16,765 nt of DNA, from positions 1-16,765 of the forward strand of contig JACMRO010000429.1 in assembly GCA_014376425.1 (NCBI GenBank), in the 5' to 3' direction. A program made the translations under genes and the position numbers. The notes under the pieces were generated by a model. That model had not been told where the DNA came from, made no database searches, and saw only the letters and a program-made list of their open reading frames with translations. The first letter of the stretch is position 1. The number at the start of each line of letters is the position of its first letter. Origin of the DNA: Rubritepida sp. GTDB lineage: Bacteria; Pseudomonadota; Alphaproteobacteria; Acetobacterales; Acetobacteraceae. Below are positions 15,258 through 16,765 of the stretch, one piece after another.

Positions 15258-15286
15258 TTGGCCCGCCCCCCTCCCCCCGCTATATC
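15258..15286 (+). promoter_or_regulatory. Candidate accD promoter giving a leaderless or near-leaderless transcript
   Basis: TTGGCC (15258-15263) and TATATC (15281-15286) are separated by exactly 17 bases. Each matches 4 of 6 positions of the sigma-70 consensus in otherwise C-rich sequence. Transcription would start about 6-8 bases after the -10, that is at or next to the accD ATG at 15293. The lack of a Shine-Dalgarno sequence before that ATG agrees. Confidence 0.4.
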
Positions 15287-15292
15287 CTGGCC

Positions 15293-16189
15293 ATGAACTG
15301 GATCAGCGAATGGGCCCTGCCCAAGATCAAGACGCTCTTCGGCGGCTCGCGCGAGGTGCCGGAGAATCTCTGGCACAAATGCTCGGCCTGCGAGCAGATG
15401 GTCTTTCACCGCGATCTCGAACGGAACCTGCGCGTCTGCACCCATTGCGGCCACCACGAGCGCGTCGGCGCCCGGCAGCGGCTGGACTGGACGCTGGATG
15501 AAGGCTGGCAGCGCATCGACCTGCCCAAAGCCCCATCCGACCCGCTGCGCTTCCGCGACCAGCGGCGCTACAATGAACGCCTGCGCGACGCCCAGACCAA
15601 GACCGGGATGGACGACGCCGTGATCGTCGGCCACGGCGCGATCGAGGGCCAGGCCGCCGTCGCCGCTGCCTTCGAATTCAGCTTCATGGGCGGCTCGATG
15701 GGGGCTGGCGTGGGTGAGGCGCTGGTGGCGGCGGCGCGGCTGGCGGTGCTGCAGGATTCGCCGCTGATCGTCTTCACCGCCTCGGGCGGCGCACGCATGC
15801 AGGAGGGCGCGGTGAGCCTGATGCAGATGCCGCGCACGGTGATCGCAACGCGCATGGTGAAGGAGGCCGGCCTACCCTTCATCGTGGTGCTGTGCGACCC
15901 GACGACGGGCGGCGTTACCGCCAGCTTTGCCATGCTGGGCGACATCCAGATCGCCGAGCCTGGCGCGCTGATCGGCTTCGCCGGGGCCCGCGTCATCGAG
16001 AGCACGGTGCGCGAGAAGCTGCCCGAGGGCTTCCAGCGCGCCGAGTATCTGCTGCGGCACGGCATCCTGGACATGGTGACGAAGCGCGGCGAGATGCGCG
16101 CCACGCTGGCGCAGGTGATCGGCCTGCTGCGGGTGCCGCAGGTGGCGCCCGCCGCGCCGGCCGCGGTATCGCTGCCCGCGCCGGTATGA
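15293..16189 (+). CDS. accD: Acetyl-CoA carboxylase carboxyltransferase subunit beta
   Basis: Beta subunit of the carboxyltransferase that moves CO2 from biotin to acetyl-CoA, making malonyl-CoA for fatty-acid synthesis; partner of AccA. 298 residues, normal length. Seen: an N-terminal four-cysteine zinc ribbon with C30, C33, C49 and C52, then the crotonase-like core with FEFSFMGGSMG, ASGGARMQEG and PTTGGVTASFAMLGD, and IGFAGARVIE near the end. The start was set at ATG 15293 because MNWI...P-I is the conserved AccD N terminus; the frame is open further upstream without a family match. The gene is followed by folC, an arrangement common in alphaproteobacteria, where trpA often precedes; here a divergent lysE-family gene precedes instead. 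Confidence 0.96.
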   Translation: MNWISEWALPKIKTLFGGSREVPENLWHKCSACEQMVFHRDLERNLRVCTHCGHHERVGARQRLDWTLDEGWQRIDLPKAPSDPLRFRDQRRYNERLRDAQTKTGMDDAVIVGHGAIEGQAAVAAAFEFSFMGGSMGAGVGEALVAAARLAVLQDSPLIVFTASGGARMQEGAVSLMQMPRTVIATRMVKEAGLPFIVVLCDPTTGGVTASFAMLGDIQIAEPGALIGFAGARVIESTVREKLPEGFQRAEYLLRHGILDMVTKRGEMRATLAQVIGLLRVPQVAPAAPAAVSLPAPV

Positions 16190-16230
16190 AGGCTTCCGAA
16201 CCACTCCCCCGGCGACCGGTGGCGGTATGA
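16186..16230 (+). CDS. 14-codon minicistron bridging accD and folC (translation unproven)
   Basis: ATG at 16186 overlaps the accD stop as ATGA, and the TGA at 16228-16230 overlaps the folC ATG (16227) as ATGA. The encoded peptide would be MKASEPLPRRPVAV. Ribosomes finishing accD could restart here and again at folC, which has only a weak ribosome site (GGTGG/GGCGG just upstream). It may be a coupling relay, a remnant of an accD extension, or chance. Confidence 0.3.
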   Translation: MKASEPLPRRPVAV

Positions 16231-16765
16231 ACGAACGCCAAGGCCTCGGCGGTCGCTCCGCCCCGGTCATCGAGCGGTTGCACGCGCTGCACCCGCGGCT
16301 GATCGACCTCAGCCTGGGGCGGCTGCAGGCGCTGCTGGCGAAGCTGGGCCATCCCCAGCGCCGCCTGCCGCCGGTGATCCACGTCGCCGGCACCAACGGC
16401 AAGGGCAGCACCTGCGCTTTCCTGCGCGGCGTGGTCGAGGCGGCAGGGCAGCGCGCGCATGTCTACACATCCCCCCATCTCGTGCATTTCCACGAACGCA
16501 TCCGCCTGGCCGGCGCGCTGGTCGGCGACGACGCGCTGACCGATGCGCTGGAGGCGACGGAGGCGGCCAATGCGGGTGCCGCCATCTCCGTCTTCGAGGT
16601 CATCACCGCAGCCGCCCTGCTGCTGTTCAGCCGGGTGCCGGCGGATGCGCTGATCCTGGAAGTGGGACTGGGCGGCCGCTTCGACGCGACCAATGTGGTG
16701 GAGCAGCCGGTGGTGACGGCCATCACCTCGATCTCGATGGACCACATGGATCTTCTAGGCGACAC
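16227..16765 (+). CDS. folC: Bifunctional dihydrofolate synthase/folylpolyglutamate synthase, 3' end cut by window edge
   Basis: Cytoplasmic Mur-ligase-family enzyme that adds glutamate to dihydropteroate and lengthens folate polyglutamate tails using ATP. The first 179 codons are present. Seen: RLIDLSLGRLQALLAKLGHP (21-40) typical of the N terminus, P-loop HVAGTNGKGST (about 52-62), the YTSPHLVHFHERI loop, EVGLGGRFDATNVV and the SMDHMDLLGDT stretch at the edge, all in the family order. Full-length enzymes are about 420-440 residues. ATG 16227 is 37 bases after the accD stop; the gap holds the minicistron described at 16186. Probably co-transcribed with accD. Confidence 0.96.
   Translation, partial: MNERQGLGGRSAPVIERLHALHPRLIDLSLGRLQALLAKLGHPQRRLPPVIHVAGTNGKGSTCAFLRGVVEAAGQRAHVYTSPHLVHFHERIRLAGALVGDDALTDALEATEAANAGAAISVFEVITAAALLLFSRVPADALILEVGLGGRFDATNVVEQPVVTAITSISMDHMDLLGD

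Noticed and set aside
1..16765. CRISPR arrays, tRNA/rRNA genes, insertion sequences, phage genes, toxin-antitoxin pairs
   Set aside because: No spaced repeats, clover-leaf-like segments, transposase motifs or attachment-site repeats were noticed on reading both strands.

Overview
The window is very GC-rich DNA with dense, translationally coupled operons, Sec/Tat-exported ABC binding proteins, an accD-folC pair and a short-form 6-phosphogluconate dehydrogenase. Together these suggest an alphaproteobacterium, possibly Acetobacteraceae (Roseomonas-like). The taxonomic guess is inference only. No rRNA, tRNA, CRISPR array, transposase or integrase was seen.

Layout. (1) Positions 1-4270, minus strand: a peptide-type ABC importer operon reading binding protein, permease B, permease C, ATPase; the ATPase runs off the left edge. 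(2) Positions 4271-4588: a 318-bp divergent intergenic region with an inverted repeat, a possible promoter and two competing GC hairpins in the efflux leader. (3) Positions 4589-10039, plus strand: an efflux operon of a periplasmic adaptor and a 1441-residue protein that is an HME-type RND pump (residues 1-1023) fused through a linker and a signal-peptide-like segment to a complete TolC/CzcC-type outer-membrane factor (about 1071-1441). (4) Positions 10040-11653, minus strand: a second, orphan ABC binding protein with a Tat-like signal, whose stop codon abuts that of the pump. (5) Positions 11816-12394, plus strand: dps. (6) Positions 12400-15212, minus strand: lysE-family exporter, gnd, gntK and an RraA/HMG-aldolase-like gene; the last three are joined by ATGA overlaps. 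(7) Positions 15293-16765, plus strand: accD, a 14-codon minicistron and folC (cut by the right edge).

How they fit. Region 3 encodes inner pump, adaptor and outer channel in two polypeptides, and no separate outer-membrane-factor gene is visible. GntK and Gnd convert gluconate to 6-phosphogluconate and then ribulose 5-phosphate; the coupled RraA-like protein retains the aldolase/decarboxylase residues and may act on a related acid. AccD (fatty-acid synthesis) and FolC (folate) are housekeeping.

The strongest candidate for something unusual is the RND-outer-membrane-factor fusion with a possible internal signal-peptidase site. Smaller points are the minicistron bridging accD and folC, a possibly leaderless accD promoter, a perfect palindrome before dps, and the paired hairpins before the adaptor gene.
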